A DNA stretch of 64,000 nt from Enterococcus alishanensis (GTDB lineage: Bacteria; Bacillota; Bacilli; Lactobacillales; Enterococcaceae), in the NCBI RefSeq assembly GCF_019218635.1, contig NZ_JAHUZB010000007.1, positions 62,001-126,000 of the forward strand. Direction: 5' to 3'. A model generated the notes under the pieces. It had not been told where the DNA came from. It saw only the letters and a list, made by a program, of their open reading frames with translations, and ran no database searches. This document shows, piece by piece, positions 27,044-36,954 of the stretch; the first letter of the stretch is position 1; every line of letters begins with the position of its first letter. The position numbers and the translations under genes were made by a program.

Positions 27044-28748
27044 GAGTAGGATCCTTTCTGATTACAACGGCTTGGTAAGGTTGTAGTAAGTATCTGCCAG
27101 CTCTTTCTTGCAACTGTGAATAATTGTTCAGCAAAATTTCACCTGACGTTTCAATTGCTTCGATTTGATTACTTAGATTTACAAAAACTTGAATGGTTTG
27201 ATCTCCAATGCGTTCATAAGCAATCACAGCATCACTTGCCTCTATTGGTGCAAATTGACCATAAATCAGTGTCTCACAAGCACTAGAATGGTTTCTTAAT
27301 TGAATCATTTTTTTGTAAAAAGCGAAAACAGAATCAGCTTGATTAACTTGCTGAGCAGCATTGATTTCTGTCTGGTCACCAGATAATTTCAACCAAGCTT
27401 GGTCAGAATGGTTAAAGCCGGCATTATCGGAAGCATCCCATTGAAAAGGCGTCCGACCATTGTCTCTTGAACGTTGATTAACAAAATTCATGGCCTCTCC
27501 TTCAGAAAAACCTTCCATTAATGAACGATGATAATTATCAATACTGGATACATCATTGAAATCTTCAATTGTTTCTCTTTGGAAATTCTTCATGCCGATT
27601 TCTTGTCCTTGGTAGATAAATGGGGTCCCTCTCAAAAAGAAGAACAACGCCCCTAATGCTTTGGCACCAATTTCATTTTGATAATTTTTATCGGTAATAT
27701 ATTTTGATAATGAACGGGGTTGATCATGATTTTCTAAGAAATTAGCCCCCCACCCACTAGCTTGAATCGCCATTTGACTTTTGAATAACAATTCTTTCAG
27801 ATCCTGTGGTTGCCAATTGGTCTGGCGGAACCATTCACTGCCATTTTCCACATCGATATCAGCATAATGAAAATCAAAGATCATATTGAAATAGCCATCT
27901 TCGCCAATATATTGGTCAAACTCCTCATAAGTCACTCCAGGTGCTTCCCCAACGCTAACGCATTCATGTTTTTTAAAAGTTTCGGCATTTAATTCAGTTA
28001 AAAACTGTTCAATTCCAGGTCGGTTACGGGTTTTGTGCTTCACACTGCCAAGACCATCGCTGCCATCAATCGGTGCATCCCCATAATCCTGATCTTTTTT
28101 GATAAAGGTGATGGAATCAATCCGAAAACCAGCGATCCCTTTTTCCAACCACCAGTTAATCATCTCATAAATCTCGGCACGCAAGGCAGGATTTTCCCAA
28201 TTTAAATCCGGTTGTCGCTTATCAAAGGTATGAAAATAAAACATATTTTCCTCATTTGGGACCGGCTCCCAGACACTACCACCAAAAATCGAACGCCAAT
28301 TATTCGGCGGATTACCTTCCTTGCCTGCTTTAAAAATGTAATAGTCGCGGTAAGGACTGTCAGCGTCTGCTAAAGCAGTTTGAAACCAAGCATGTTCATC
28401 AGAAGAATGATTGACGACTAAATCTAAAATGATTTTGATATTTTTAGCTTTCGCTGCGGCAATCAGTTCCTCTAAATCTGCCATGCTGCCAAATTCGGTT
28501 TGAATACCTTTATAATCAGCGATATCATAGCCATTATCAACCATTGGCGAGGTAAAAATGGGACAAATCCACAACATTGTCACACCTAAATCAACTAAAT
28601 AATCTAATTTTTGCGTAATCCCTTTAATATCACCAATTCCGTCATTATCACTATCATAAAAACTTTTCGGATAAATTTGATAAACGACTTCCTCTTTCCA
28701 AAAATTCTGTGCTTCACTTACTCGCTGCTCTTTTAATTTAATCGTCAT
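27036..28748 (-). CDS. GH13 alpha-glucosidase (oligo-1,6-glucosidase / trehalose-6-P hydrolase-like)
   Basis: 570 residues. The GH13 regions are all visible: LVVNHSSDEHAWF (region I), GFRIDSITF with the nucleophile Asp (region II), SVGEAPG with the acid/base Glu (region III), and FLENHDQPR (region IV). The N-terminus (FWKEEVVYQIYPKSF) is typical of the oligo-1,6-glucosidase subfamily. Partnering with a PTS permease suggests a phosphorylated disaccharide, such as trehalose 6-phosphate or another alpha-glucoside phosphate. Start ATG 28748 follows AAGGAGAAAAAA. A perfect LacI-type palindrome lies just upstream. Confidence 0.87.
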   Translation of the reverse strand: MTIKLKEQRVSEAQNFWKEEVVYQIYPKSFYDSDNDGIGDIKGITQKLDYLVDLGVTMLWICPIFTSPMVDNGYDIADYKGIQTEFGSMADLEELIAAAKAKNIKIILDLVVNHSSDEHAWFQTALADADSPYRDYYIFKAGKEGNPPNNWRSIFGGSVWEPVPNEENMFYFHTFDKRQPDLNWENPALRAEIYEMINWWLEKGIAGFRIDSITFIKKDQDYGDAPIDGSDGLGSVKHKTRNRPGIEQFLTELNAETFKKHECVSVGEAPGVTYEEFDQYIGEDGYFNMIFDFHYADIDVENGSEWFRQTNWQPQDLKELLFKSQMAIQASGWGANFLENHDQPRSLSKYITDKNYQNEIGAKALGALFFFLRGTPFIYQGQEIGMKNFQRETIEDFNDVSSIDNYHRSLMEGFSEGEAMNFVNQRSRDNGRTPFQWDASDNAGFNHSDQAWLKLSGDQTEINAAQQVNQADSVFAFYKKMIQLRNHSSACETLIYGQFAPIEASDAVIAYERIGDQTIQVFVNLSNQIEAIETSGEILLNNYSQLQERAGRYLLQPYQAVVIRKDPTHD

Positions 28749-28763
28749 TTTTTTCTCCTTCTT

Positions 28764-28781
28764 TGTGGTATCGATACCACA
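28764..28781. promoter_or_regulatory. LacI operator before the GH13-PTS genes
   Basis: TGTGGTATCGATACCACA is an 18-bp perfect palindrome in the 51-bp gap between the lacI-type stop and the GH13 start, with CG at its centre as in LacI/GalR sites. Confidence 0.85.
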
Positions 28782-28799
28782 TTTGCTAAAAAAATCTGG

Positions 28800-29798
28800 C
28801 TAAGCAGATTTTCGGGTAATTAAATTTAAAACTAATTCAGACTTGTCTAACTGATAAACTTTTCCTTCCATTTGGGCAATTAACCAATTAGTGGACTCTC
28901 TTCCTAAAGCATCCACCGGCTGTTGAATCGTGGTTAGAGGAACTGCCAACATACTAGTAAAAGGCTGATTATCAAAACCCATAATGGCTAAATCCTCCGG
29001 CACTGACTGACCTTTGGCTAAATATCTCTCTAAAATACCACTAGCCACTTCATCACTGCTAGTAAATACTGCATCAGGACGCCGGTCTTTCGGCAAAGCT
29101 AAAAGTTTATCCGCGACTTTTTTACCATCTTCAATCGTATGGACTTGCTTAAAAATCCACTCAATCTTCATTGGCAAATTGCTTTCTTGTAAAGCTTTTT
29201 CAAAACCTTCTGTCCGAGAATTTCCATGTCCGCCTCGAGTCAAACTCCCACCAGTACAATAAGCAATTTTTTTATAACCCTTTTGGATTAAATAGTTGGT
29301 TGCTTCAAAAGAGGCAGTCGCTTGGTTTGTATAAACTTGTGGCAACTTTGAGCCGGGAATTTGTTCATTGCATAAAACGATTGGACCATATTCGCGGTAA
29401 GCTTCGATGACTTTCGGATCACCTTCGATAGAGCACATAATTAAACCGGCAATGACCTGCTGCTTCAGCATTTCCAACATATTGGTCTCAGCCTTTTTAT
29501 CATCATAAGTCTGCATTACCAACACATTGTAACCATGTTTTCTGGCATTTTTTTCAATCGAATCAACCAAATGAGCAAAAAATGGATTTACAATCCGAGA
29601 AACAAGAATCCCAATCATCGTCCCCTTTTTTGAACGTAATTGCGTCGCTACTGAGCTAGGGGTATAATCCAACGCTTCCATCGCTGCCTGAATTCGTTTA
29701 CGTTTATCTTCGGAAATATACGGATGATTATTTAAAAATCTTGAAACTGTCGAAACAGATAATCCTGCTTTCTTTGCAACATCTTTTATCGTTGCCAA
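28800..29798 (-). CDS. LacI/GalR-family regulator
   Basis: 332 residues. The N-terminal HTH and hinge helix read TIKDVAKKAGLSVSTVSRFL and SSVATQLRSKKG. The periplasmic-binding-protein-like sensor follows, with SSDEVASGIL and IMGFDNQPF. The start codon is TTG at 29798, preceded by AAGGCGGTGAGATA; the family's N-terminus begins exactly there. It most likely represses itself and the GH13-PTS genes through two related operators. Confidence 0.92.
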   Translation of the reverse strand: MATIKDVAKKAGLSVSTVSRFLNNHPYISEDKRKRIQAAMEALDYTPSSVATQLRSKKGTMIGILVSRIVNPFFAHLVDSIEKNARKHGYNVLVMQTYDDKKAETNMLEMLKQQVIAGLIMCSIEGDPKVIEAYREYGPIVLCNEQIPGSKLPQVYTNQATASFEATNYLIQKGYKKIAYCTGGSLTRGGHGNSRTEGFEKALQESNLPMKIEWIFKQVHTIEDGKKVADKLLALPKDRRPDAVFTSSDEVASGILERYLAKGQSVPEDLAIMGFDNQPFTSMLAVPLTTIQQPVDALGRESTNWLIAQMEGKVYQLDKSELVLNLITRKSA

Positions 29799-29811
29799 TA
29801 TCTCACCGCCT

Positions 29812-29829
29812 TATGGTATCGATTTCATA
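29812..29829. promoter_or_regulatory. Second LacI operator, at the lacI promoter
   Basis: TATGGTATCGATTTCATA shares the GGTATCGAT core with the perfect palindrome at 28764 but has two imperfect arm positions. It lies just downstream of the -10 box. Confidence 0.75.
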
Positions 29830-29832
29830 AAT

Positions 29833-29861
29833 ATCATACTAAGATAAAAGTCGTTTGTCAA
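29833..29861 (-). promoter_or_regulatory. Sigma-A promoter of the lacI-type gene and probably the operon
   Basis: -35 TTGACA (29856-29861), 17-bp spacer, -10 TATGAT (29833-29838). Confidence 0.8.
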
Positions 29862-29954
29862 CTTAAAAATATAAAAAATTGCTCGTCTCATTCTGTATCG
29901 ACCATCATTCATCGGCAAGATTCCCTAATTTCTAATCTCTCGACAAAAAAATAA

Positions 29955-29988
29955 CTCCTTAAAATAGATTTTCATCTACTTTAGGGAG
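29955..29988 (-). terminator. Terminator of the FIVAR/DUF5648 gene
   Basis: CTCCTTAAAATAGAT pairs, with a few mismatches, with ATCTACTTTAGGGAG around a short loop. A TTATTTTTTT run follows on the minus strand. Confidence 0.7.
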
Positions 29989-30019
29989 CTGTCAATTTGA
30001 ATCATTTGAAAAAATTAAA

Positions 30020-31558
30020 TTATTCTGCAGCCCAATTAATAGTTGGCACAGTGATTTGTGGCACTACTGCTGTTAGTTCATCATCGGTTGAGATAGTTAA
30101 AACTTTTCCAATAATATTGGCTTGATTTTTATCATACTCAATATTTAAGTTTGAAATCAAGGTTTCTTTGATTTGGCTAATCATGTCATCAATATTTACT
30201 TGAGTCACTATATCAGCCGCATCAGCAGTAGGTGTGCGACCATCTGCTTCAAATAATTGTTCGTAATTTCCTTTTAATCCCATTTGATAGTAATCTAAGG
30301 CTGCCATCGTTTGACTGTCGTAGACTATTTCTGCCTTCATTTCATCAGTCACGATCGACTGATAAACTGATAAAGTCATCGTGTATTGATATAAATCACT
30401 CAAATTTCTCACAAAAACTAGATTGTCGAAGCTTTCTTGCAAAGTGGTATTGGCAGTATCAATTTTTGCTTGGGTGACTGTCGGATCAGTTCCCGCTGCA
30501 GCTAAAATCGTGACTGCATCTTGATAAGCCGCATTATAAGTATCCCATGTGTTGGTTGCATAGTTTTCTGCGACTAGATTATTTCCAGAAGCAGTGTTTG
30601 CTGCTGCCAATTTGTTGATGGAATTTTGTAAGGCTGTCGGATCTACTGACACTCTTAATGCCGAAATCGTATCTTCTAGGTTTTTTAATTGTGCATCTAC
30701 TTGTGCTTGGGTCGCTGCAGCATCATTAAAAACTTTTTGTGCTTCAGTGATGGCTGTCGCTAAAGCTGCAGCCGTATCTGATGTGTAGATTGATTCATCA
30801 TAATTTTGAGCTTCAGTTATTTTTGCTGATAAAGCTGTTTTATCTACTGTTCCTGGCGCTAAATTATTTAATGCCGTCTTGATTGCTTCAGTCGCTGCAT
30901 CTACTTCGGCTTGGGTTGCTTTTTGATCAGCCGCCACTTTTTTACCAGCGGCAAGAGCTGTTGCTAAGTTTTGATATGTTGCCTCAGTGTAGTCATCTTT
31001 AGAGATGTTTTCCCCATTTGCGATTTCTGCATTCAATTCGTCTTTATCTACCACTTCGGTATTATTTCCAGGATTCGCTGCATAAAATGATACTTCTTCA
31101 TTGGTCCAACCGATACTAATCAACGAATTGTGTTCAATAATAGAAGTCGTATACATATGGGCGCCAGCTTTAGCATTTTTATTATAGCTACGATAAACTG
31201 GATTGGTTTTATCAGTGTCGCTATAAAAAGCTTCTCCCTCTTGAATCCAGCCTTGTGTTTTCAACCAATCATATTCCGTTACGCTTTTCGTGTAAAAATG
31301 ATCTCCAGTATGTTGATTGTATAGGCGATAAACTGCCTCTCCTTGGTCAGGTGTTGCCCAAGCGGCTTCTTCGTATTTCCATCCTTGTGCCACAAGCCAA
31401 TTTCTTTCACTTGTACTTTCAGTAAAAAAATGCTCACCGCTGTTTGGATTATAGACTCTAAATAAGTCATTGGTTGCTGCATCTGCTGCAGTACCGCCAT
31501 AAATGACTAATCCCATTCCTACTATTGCACTAAAACCTAATAATTTTACATTTTTCAT
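30020..31558 (-). CDS. Secreted protein with N-terminal DUF5648 repeats and FIVAR-like repeats
   Basis: 512 residues. A signal peptide (MKNVKLLGFSAIVGMGLVIYG, cleaved near ADAA) precedes three DUF5648 repeats at about residues 30-165, each with a YR-YN---G-HFYT core and a QGW--E turn. Then come about three FIVAR-like helical repeats (residues 170-360), recognisable by ATQAEVDAATEAIKTAL and TQAQVDAQLKNLEDTI. The remaining 150 residues are unassigned. There is no sortase motif, so attachment, if any, must come from the DUF5648 block. FIVAR modules occur in wall proteins that bind fibronectin or glycans. Codon use and terminator are normal for the region. Confidence 0.75.
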   Translation of the reverse strand: MKNVKLLGFSAIVGMGLVIYGGTAADAATNDLFRVYNPNSGEHFFTESTSERNWLVAQGWKYEEAAWATPDQGEAVYRLYNQHTGDHFYTKSVTEYDWLKTQGWIQEGEAFYSDTDKTNPVYRSYNKNAKAGAHMYTTSIIEHNSLISIGWTNEEVSFYAANPGNNTEVVDKDELNAEIANGENISKDDYTEATYQNLATALAAGKKVAADQKATQAEVDAATEAIKTALNNLAPGTVDKTALSAKITEAQNYDESIYTSDTAAALATAITEAQKVFNDAAATQAQVDAQLKNLEDTISALRVSVDPTALQNSINKLAAANTASGNNLVAENYATNTWDTYNAAYQDAVTILAAAGTDPTVTQAKIDTANTTLQESFDNLVFVRNLSDLYQYTMTLSVYQSIVTDEMKAEIVYDSQTMAALDYYQMGLKGNYEQLFEADGRTPTADAADIVTQVNIDDMISQIKETLISNLNIEYDKNQANIIGKVLTISTDDELTAVVPQITVPTINWAAE

Positions 31559-31992
31559 ATTGGCTCACCTTTCAAAAATCGAAATAATTTTTAATGAAAT
31601 TAGAATATCATAAAAGATTTTTTAACGGAATTTAATAGCTTGAAATTACAATCAAAAATTTTTTTTAAAAAAATAATAGATTGGTCATTTTTGTTGCAAA
31701 AAAATAACACTTTAGTACTTCGGAATTGCACTATTTAAAAATAAGTCTAGTGATTAGGAATCGATTCATTTAACCATGAAACCTCGACCTTTTTACCAAA
31801 GTCATCTGTATAAATAATACTATTTTTAAAATATAAATTTAGCTAATATAAAAAAAGCCTAAACAGCTTATGACTAAAACTGCTTAGGCTCCCAAAGAAA
31901 GAAAATATATATAGTTCCATTGGTTTGGTTCTTCACAGATTGTCAGCTAACGGGGAGGTATAGCTGACAACCGTCCTCCCCAATGTAGCTAA
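31559..31992. other. Intergenic region between two surface-protein genes
   Basis: Very AT-rich. It contains the leftward gene's leader and ribosome site (AAAGGTGAGCC before 31558) and the terminator of the gene to its right at 31856-31890. A 33-codon leftward open stretch (ending at 31747) has no start codon and no recognisable origin; I could not assign it. Confidence 0.5.
31856..31890 (-). terminator. Terminator of the giant LPQTN surface gene
   Basis: AGCCTAAGCAG / CTGTTTAGGCT stem with one mismatch and an internal loop, followed by seven T on the minus strand. Confidence 0.8.
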
Positions 31993-34900
31993 CTAATCTT
32001 TATCGGCTTTGGCTTTTTTACGTTTTTTCCATCCGCTAAAGCCAAGAGCGCCGATGATGCTGGCACCTAGTGCTTGATACCATGGATTACTGATATCGTT
32101 GGTTTGTGGCAAGGTCCCTTTGTTACTAGTTGATGGTAAATTATTGTTGGTTACTTGCACACCTGAGATGCGATTATCTCTCGGATCTTTGTTTGGATCC
32201 TTCACTGGTTTAATTACTGGTGGATCAATTTGTGGTATCGATGTTGGTTCACTTGGTTTGATCATAGTAATTTTCACCGGCTCAGCTGACGAAGTGATTT
32301 CATAATCTTTCTTCCCTTCTAACACAACACCTTCACCGGGATCTTTAAGTTGATTAATTGGTGTTGGATCAAATAGATCTGGTTTTTTCACATCATCAAA
32401 AGCTGTCGACTCATCAAAGGTTGGCGGTAAAACTGGCTCAGGGATCTCGTTAATCGTACCATCAGCATTTTTTGGATCCTCATTAGTTCCAGGGTCACCA
32501 ACGTCCAATTCTGTTTCGCCAACATCAGTCATTGTTTCTAGTTCTGGTAGTGTTACGTCAATTGGTGTCACTTCTTCATTAGTAATATCGATGTTCTCAA
32601 CTGGTTTAACCGATAAGTCTTCAACTGTCGGCAAAATAGGAAGTGCTTCTGGTTTAAGGTCGGTTACGCTAGGTACACTAAGAGTAGTATCTAAATCCTC
32701 CATCTCGACTGAGCCTAACTCAGCAGGTAGACTTAGTGGGCTTAGCGCATCCGGTTCAGGAATCGCCACAGTCGGTTGCTCCACGCTCATCGGTGTTAAT
32801 TTCAATTGCGGGTTCAGGCGCAGTGCAGGTTCCCCTTCCAGCGCTTTTGTTATCTGGGGATCTGCTGATGGAAAGTTATCGTTTAGTAGAAAATAGGTAT
32901 AGGGAGATTCTTCATCCCATGAATAATTAGTTTCCCAATATCCAAAAGGGTCCTCACGAATTTCCTCTTTCTCAGCCTCAGACAAGCCGCTAGTAGCCCG
33001 TATAAGTCCATTCGCCAGACAAGTATTAAACGAGTCAAGAGTAGCTTGAGTGTTATCTTCAAACGCTGTTTTATATAAACCAGGAAATATATAGGCGCTG
33101 GCATTATTTTCATTGTTAGGCAAACTGCTTTTAAGAAATTTAACCCCTGTTCCTTCAATAATATTGTCAAGGTCAGCTCTGAAATCTATTTTAACCGCCA
33201 TGAATGCATCACCATCAATACTCATCTGATCTTGCCAACCTTCTAGGTCAGCTGAAATTTCAGCTCGGTTAATTGCATACTTGGCTAACATGTTGTTCCA
33301 ATCGTCCTCGGTCTTAACTTCACCCAGACCCTCTATTCCTAAGCCAGTAAAATCAAAGTAATCTTTACCAGCAATAGGCTGTCCATTTTCCGTAAGTGCG
33401 GTAGCGTTAATGAAAGCTTTTGCTTTTTTATATGGCTCATAGTCGTCTGTAATTAGTGCCTCAGCCTTATCATGATAAATCTTAAACTCCACTAAATATT
33501 CTTTCAGCCTGGCTACTACTTTAAGATACGCCTGCAGATCCGTCAAGTTAGTATCGTTTGTGTCAGTAGCAGCAAACAACTTTTCAGCATCAGTAATGAA
33601 ATCAGTTAGATCGAACGGATCTTTGTCTTCAGGTAGGACGGCATTATAGTCAGTTTGATATTTCTTGATGATTTTTATTTGTTCATCAAATACTTCTTTA
33701 CTTGATACTAATACCTTTTGATACTCTGGCCACCACGTTTTTAATTCTGAAACTAAATCTTCATATGCAGCTAGTTGGGCGTCATCATCAACAGTATCCT
33801 GATTAATCGTTTGGTTTATTAGAATCTCAGTGTTAATCGGATAAGTATCAATAAACTCCATCAAAGGTTTGAAAGTTGTTTCATTAATTACTCCCATAGC
33901 TGCGACAGCGGCTTCATAAGTTCGCGTAATATCTCCGGTAGCACTCTCGATGTCTTCATTGTATTGTTGAATAGCCAAGATAGCAGCTGGTTGTAGATCC
34001 ATCATATTCTTATGAGCTGCTTCAGCTGCTTTATAAGCTTGTTTCATGTCAGCCGCGTTAGCATCATTATTGAAGCTTTCGATTTCGGTTAAAGCTGTTT
34101 GATAGAGATCATTTGCTTTTTCAAGCTCATCGTTTAAATCATTTTCATAATAATTATTTGCAGCATCCAATTTGTCTTTCAGACCATCCGGGTCATTAAT
34201 TTTATTGCCTAAATCTGTTAGAAGTTCCTCTAATTGCTCCTTTTGAGCCTCAATTGGGCCATAAAGTGATAATGCCTTGTTGTATTTTGCCTGAGCATCA
34301 TTATATTGTTCCGTTAATTTTCCGTGTGCTATTTTTAGATCTTCGTATTGGTCCTCAATTATTGGTAATTCATCTTCTGCAATTTTTACTTGATCAAGCA
34401 CAGCATCTCGTGCCCTTGTTGCCTCTTTAAACAAGTTGTAAACTTCAGTAAACTGTCCATGAACTATCAAATATTCATCTGAATGATCTTCTAACTGCTC
34501 TTCAAGTTCAGTTTTCGCCTTTTTTACCTCTCCCATTTCTGTATTTAATAGACCTAACTCTGTAGTCAATTCACCAAGGACTGTATTTAAAACCAGTATG
34601 TCTGCTTCCAAATTGGTTTTCGTGCCGGTCAAACTCTTAACTTTTTCTTTGGCGATAGCGTATTCTGCCATTGCTGCTCCATGATCACTTTTTGCTTTTT
34701 CGTAGGCTGCCTTAACTTCTGGGTAGTTTGTAGGAATTTTAGCGTTTATTTCATTATAAGAATTTACTAAAGCATCATATAGACCAGAGACTCGATTTTT
34801 CTCAGTTGTCAGCTCATTAAGCAGTTTTTGAATTCGGGCATGTTCATTTTTAACCTTAGAATATTGATCAAAAGCCGTTTGATAGTTTGATTTTAGTGTT

Positions 34901-36474
34901 TCATAGCTTGATTCAGCAGATTGTTTTTGCGCATTTAGATTATCATATTCTCTTTTAAGACTTACATATTGATTTTCTAAGGCGGTGAAGCTTTCAGTAG
35001 CTTTATCATAGTTCGTTTGGGTAGTCGTAAATTCAGCTACTAATTGATCATACGCTGCTTTAACCGGTTTATGCTTTTCAACAGTCTGATCATATAATTT
35101 AACATTTTCAATATAGACTGCATAAGCGCTTTCATATTCGGCATCGCCTTTAGCGTACTGGTCTAAAATTTTTTGCGCTGCATCTCGATTAGCCGCATAA
35201 ATAGCCGCATCAGTCTCGAAAGCGCTTAACTGTTTCTCATAAGCAAGCTTGTTTTCATCATAAGACCTTTTATCTGAATTATAAGCTTCTGCTTCTTTTT
35301 GATAAGCAGCCTGAGCCTGATTATAGTCAGCTGTATTCTTTTCATAAACTGGTAATAATGCTTCGATTTTTCCAGTGGTTGATTGATAAGTAGCAACGAT
35401 ATCTTCATATGCTTGTTTAGTCTTTAAATAGCCGTCCCTCAACTGATTGTATCCGGCAATTTGGCGATTATACTCACCAATTTGACCTTCTAAACCAGAT
35501 AGTTCTCTATCATAATTCTCCATTTGAACCTGATAAGAATCCTTAAGGTTCGCTAGGTCATCGTATTCCCCCTCATAACCCTCTTTTATGGAATTATAAG
35601 CCGCTAAGCTGCTTTGATAAGTCTGATTGAGCTCAGCCACTTTAGCATTGAGTTCAGCTTGTTCCCCTAAAGCTTGATTATATTCTGCTAATGCTTTTTC
35701 GTACAGCCCTTTTTTTCCATTATAGTCAGAAAGGTTCGATTGATAACGTCCTTGACTTATCTGGTATTCGCCTAATAGTTTATTATAATCAGTCACTAAA
35801 CCTTTATAATCACTTTGCTTCTTTTCATAAGCTTTTTTAGCATCCTTATAATCACTTAATTTTATTTTATAGATAGCTTCGGCTGTCTGAAAAGCGTTTT
35901 GCAAATCGCTTCCTTCTGCTACACTAGCTTTTAAATTATTATATTCCTGTAAAGCCGCTAAATATTGACCTTCTTGCGTTTGCAAGGTTGATTTTGCATC
36001 TTCAAATGGCGCTATTAAACCTTCATAAGCATCTTTGGCAGCCTTATATTCAGGAGTCATTTCCGTATATTGTTTGTTAAGCAAATTAAATTGTTCTTCA
36101 ATATCATCATAATTTCCCCTAGCTTCCTCATAGGCTCCCTTTAGACCAAGATATTCGTCTTCTGCCTCCTTAAGTTTAGTCAATTGCTCCTCATAAATCT
36201 TTTTGGCTTCAGCAGCTTTTGCATATAAGGAATTTTCTTCAGTAGTGTAGCTTTCGTAAGTCTCTTTTTTCGTTTTATAATCATTATAAGCATTAACATA
36301 ATCAGTGTAAGCTTGCGGAAGTTCACCACTTTCACTTTGATCATTTGCTAGCTTCTCTGATTGAATATTTTGAGTCACAGCTGCAAGGGCACTGACAGGC
36401 GTTCCTAACATGGCAATCAATGTCGTTGAATAAAGCATCCCTTTCCAATATTTTCTCTTTCTTTGCGTGTTCAT
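31993..36474 (-). CDS. Giant tyrosine-heptad coiled-coil surface protein with LPQTN sorting signal
   Basis: 1493 residues. The N-terminus has the basic KRKYWKGMLYSTTLIAML signal, similar to KxYKxGKxW-type signals, cleaved near ALAA. Residues about 50-850 are a long helical region in which tyrosine recurs every seven residues (for example YKDAKKAYEKKQSDYKGL), giving a continuous heptad with Tyr at a core position. Residues about 850-1280 are helical but less regular. A proline-rich, acidic stalk (about 1280-1450) follows, and the C-terminus ends LPQTN, hydrophobic helix, KKRKKAKADKD. LPQTN rather than LPxTG is a sortase substrate variant seen elsewhere in this window. Probably an extended adhesin or spacer. 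GAGGGGGATTAGA precedes the ATG. Confidence 0.8.
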   Translation of the reverse strand: MNTQRKRKYWKGMLYSTTLIAMLGTPVSALAAVTQNIQSEKLANDQSESGELPQAYTDYVNAYNDYKTKKETYESYTTEENSLYAKAAEAKKIYEEQLTKLKEAEDEYLGLKGAYEEARGNYDDIEEQFNLLNKQYTEMTPEYKAAKDAYEGLIAPFEDAKSTLQTQEGQYLAALQEYNNLKASVAEGSDLQNAFQTAEAIYKIKLSDYKDAKKAYEKKQSDYKGLVTDYNKLLGEYQISQGRYQSNLSDYNGKKGLYEKALAEYNQALGEQAELNAKVAELNQTYQSSLAAYNSIKEGYEGEYDDLANLKDSYQVQMENYDRELSGLEGQIGEYNRQIAGYNQLRDGYLKTKQAYEDIVATYQSTTGKIEALLPVYEKNTADYNQAQAAYQKEAEAYNSDKRSYDENKLAYEKQLSAFETDAAIYAANRDAAQKILDQYAKGDAEYESAYAVYIENVKLYDQTVEKHKPVKAAYDQLVAEFTTTQTNYDKATESFTALENQYVSLKREYDNLNAQKQSAESSYETLKSNYQTAFDQYSKVKNEHARIQKLLNELTTEKNRVSGLYDALVNSYNEINAKIPTNYPEVKAAYEKAKSDHGAAMAEYAIAKEKVKSLTGTKTNLEADILVLNTVLGELTTELGLLNTEMGEVKKAKTELEEQLEDHSDEYLIVHGQFTEVYNLFKEATRARDAVLDQVKIAEDELPIIEDQYEDLKIAHGKLTEQYNDAQAKYNKALSLYGPIEAQKEQLEELLTDLGNKINDPDGLKDKLDAANNYYENDLNDELEKANDLYQTALTEIESFNNDANAADMKQAYKAAEAAHKNMMDLQPAAILAIQQYNEDIESATGDITRTYEAAVAAMGVINETTFKPLMEFIDTYPINTEILINQTINQDTVDDDAQLAAYEDLVSELKTWWPEYQKVLVSSKEVFDEQIKIIKKYQTDYNAVLPEDKDPFDLTDFITDAEKLFAATDTNDTNLTDLQAYLKVVARLKEYLVEFKIYHDKAEALITDDYEPYKKAKAFINATALTENGQPIAGKDYFDFTGLGIEGLGEVKTEDDWNNMLAKYAINRAEISADLEGWQDQMSIDGDAFMAVKIDFRADLDNIIEGTGVKFLKSSLPNNENNASAYIFPGLYKTAFEDNTQATLDSFNTCLANGLIRATSGLSEAEKEEIREDPFGYWETNYSWDEESPYTYFLLNDNFPSADPQITKALEGEPALRLNPQLKLTPMSVEQPTVAIPEPDALSPLSLPAELGSVEMEDLDTTLSVPSVTDLKPEALPILPTVEDLSVKPVENIDITNEEVTPIDVTLPELETMTDVGETELDVGDPGTNEDPKNADGTINEIPEPVLPPTFDESTAFDDVKKPDLFDPTPINQLKDPGEGVVLEGKKDYEITSSAEPVKITMIKPSEPTSIPQIDPPVIKPVKDPNKDPRDNRISGVQVTNNNLPSTSNKGTLPQTNDISNPWYQALGASIIGALGFSGWKKRKKAKADKD

Positions 36475-36554
36475 TCTAATCCCCCTCGTTTTTAAAAAGC
36501 ATCTCCCATCTTAGGAAAGATGTTCAAAAAAACTAATGTAATTTTTATATTATA

Positions 36555-36583
36555 ATTATAACATCCATTTATTAATTATTCAA
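36555..36583 (-). promoter_or_regulatory. Promoter of the giant surface gene
   Basis: -35 TTGAAT (36578-36583), 17-bp spacer, -10 TATAAT (36555-36560). The leader also contains a small CATCTT/AAGATG hairpin at 36507-36522. Confidence 0.65.
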
Positions 36584-36923
36584 AATAAATAAAATATTTT
36601 GTAATATATAACGACATAAAATATCCTTTTAAACCAATATTTATGGAATATCGGTATCGAATTGTAATAAAACGTTGTCAGAAATAAAAAAATAAACCTT
36701 TTAAATAATCGGTATAATTAATTAAATAAATAATTAATCTCTTCATTTTAGACAAAAAAGCAAAAAATATATTCAAAATAAAGATTTATTATTACGTTTA
36801 AAACGAGACTTCATAATCGGTGGGTCTTGTGGATTACTTTGAACCTCAAACAATCTTAAAAAAACTAAATAGGGATAAATATATAACGTAATCGTTTGTT
36901 TTTTAAGAATTTATCAAAAAAAA

Positions 36924-36951
36924 AGACCTCGATCGTATGTGATCGAGATCT
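36924..36951 (-). terminator. Terminator behind a 19-codon ORF
   Basis: AGATCTCGATC / GATCGAGGTCT stem with a 6-nt loop and nine T on the minus strand. It lies immediately after the short ORF at 36955-37014. Confidence 0.8.
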
Positions 36952-36954
36952 CTA

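Larger units (their letters stand above)
36475..36954. other. AT-rich intergenic region
   Basis: Contains the promoter and leader of the giant surface gene and, at 36924-36951, a leftward terminator closing a possible short transcript from the right. The roughly 330 bp between 36590 and 36920 show no ORF with a ribosome site and no clear structure. Confidence 0.5.

Noticed and set aside
31747-31846. A 33-codon leftward open stretch resembling a protein C-terminus
   Set aside because: No start codon or ribosome site, lies after a terminator, and I cannot match it to anything.
33000-36400. Short regularly spaced repeats resembling a CRISPR array
   Set aside because: They are protein-coding heptad repeats in one long frame; the DNA repeats are not identical and there are no spacers.
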